Source of the DNA: Bacillota bacterium
GTDB lineage: Bacteria; Bacillota; UBA994; UBA5500
Assembly (NCBI GenBank): GCA_029781045.1
Contig: JAKOXL010000028.1
Span: 1 to 42,178 of the forward strand
DNA length: 42,178 nt
Direction of reading: 5' to 3'
The notes beneath the pieces were generated by a model, which did not search any database, was not told the DNA's origin, and was given only the letters and a program-made list of their open reading frames with translations. Made by a program: the position numbers and the translations under genes. Shown here one piece after another: positions 41,911 through 42,178 of the stretch (positions are counted from its first letter, which is position 1; the number at the start of each line of letters is the position of its first letter).

Positions 41911-41927
41911 AAAAAAGGGCCTGTCTT
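41911..41927 (+). terminator. Half of an intrinsic terminator, split by the right IS
   Basis: An A6 run and the arm GGGCCTGT (41917-41924) are followed by CTT and then the IS end at 41928. Read on the minus strand from the IS this is AAG, ACAGGCCC, T6. The complementary arm is missing and presumably lies beyond the IS. It follows the protease gene by about 60 bases and was probably its terminator. Confidence 0.65.
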
Positions 41928-42178
41928 TGATCTGCACCCCAAATGTTGGACAGATTATTAAGTAGCAGCTTCGAAGGAATGAGTCCGGTATTCAACTGGG
42001 CTCATTCCTTTTAGCTTCAGCTTAATTCGTCGATGGTTGTAGTAATCTATGTACTTTTCCAGCTGCTCTCGGAAGTCTTCAACGGATTCGAAGCTTTGGA
42101 GATAGAGTAATTCGGATTTGAGTAGTCCAAAGAAGTTCTCCATAACAGCGTTGTCTAGGCAGTTTCCTTTGCGAGACA
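41928..42178 (-). mobile_element. IS3-family (IS150-type) insertion sequence, 3' part
   Basis: The second copy of the element at 1-110, in inverted orientation. It begins with the terminal repeat TGATCTGCACCCC and continues into the transposase gene up to the window edge. Identity to the left copy is complete over the 110 shared bases. Confidence 0.92.
41958..42178 (-). CDS. IS3-family transposase (OrfB), C-terminal part
   Basis: The frame is open to the window edge and encodes the end of an rve-type DDE integrase: [20 protein letters not shown], where the Glu of MENFFG is the last catalytic acidic residue, then [19 protein letters not shown]. It is truncated only by the window. The nearest in-frame ATG (42143) is internal and not a true start. 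Confidence 0.92.
   Translation of the reverse strand, partial: SRKGNCLDNAVMENFFGLLKSELLYLQSFESVEDFREQLEKYIDYYNHRRIKLKLKGMSPVEYRTHSFEAAT

Noticed and set aside
1-42178. A 42-kb composite transposon bounded by inverted IS copies
   Set aside because: The cargo is housekeeping (ruvCAB, lysS, nadE, ychF), the two outer flanks are different terminators, and contig breaks at a multicopy IS explain the symmetry.

Overview
The window reads as a chromosomal segment of a spore-forming, anaerobic, Gram-positive-type bacterium (Bacillota, Clostridia-like). Support comes from a T-box leader on lysS, strong AGGAGG ribosome sites with frequent GTG and TTG starts, a BofC-like gene beside ruvCAB, YlbF-, DegV- and YchF-family genes, a high-molecular-weight rubredoxin of the kind found in acetogens, and DUF6385/DNRLRE-type proteins. 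The genus cannot be fixed from sequence alone. Both ends lie inside identical copies of an IS3-family (IS150-type) insertion sequence in inverted orientation, which is how a contig broken at a multicopy repeat looks.

Layout. 1-110: IS end. 135-3194: cadCA-type zinc/cadmium/lead export operon with its operator. 3349-9879 (mostly minus strand): amidohydrolase, S9 peptidase, a 5'-truncated DUF5714 remnant, high-molecular-weight rubredoxin, Bcp peroxiredoxin and a MATE exporter. 10030-11211: YgeY-type M20 hydrolase. 11222-13083: two poorly supported small frames and two uncharacterised membrane-associated proteins. 13179-14906: queH and a HemZ-like radical SAM gene. 15056-17330: EamA transporter and GH29 alpha-L-fucosidase. 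17477-27468 (mostly minus): APH-like kinase, ruvB, ruvA, ruvC, a BofC-like gene, a TPR-like protein, a divergent pair of DUF6385-type repeat/DNRLRE proteins, yebC, nadE, ychF and ylbF. 27599-30946: YhfC/PrsW-like membrane protein, a possible tiny ORF, and two overlapping CNNM/CBS proteins. 31190-38533: a second amidohydrolase, a small membrane protein, an alpha-oxoamine synthase, DegV, a class V aminotransferase/cysteine desulfurase-like protein, and T-box-controlled lysS. 38714-41851: DUF4097 protein, YgeX-type diaminopropionate ammonia-lyase and a cytoplasmic trypsin-like protease. 41928-42178: the second IS end.

How it works together. Much of the content is housekeeping (Holliday junction processing, NAD and tRNA metabolism). 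Around it are peptide and amino-acid breakdown functions (S9 peptidase, two amidohydrolases, YgeX, YgeY, S1 protease), metal and oxidative stress defence (cadCA; rubredoxin plus peroxiredoxin), and genes likely linked to sporulation or the cell surface.

The most unusual signals are these. Both IS copies sit exactly in the loop of an intrinsic terminator, next to the 3' arm and in the same orientation relative to the U-tract. The window carries a family of look-alike GGGCTGTCGC terminators that could serve as targets. A divergent pair of repeat-rich DUF6385-like genes is embedded in the yebC-bofC-ruvCAB neighbourhood, with a perfect 18-bp palindrome between them.
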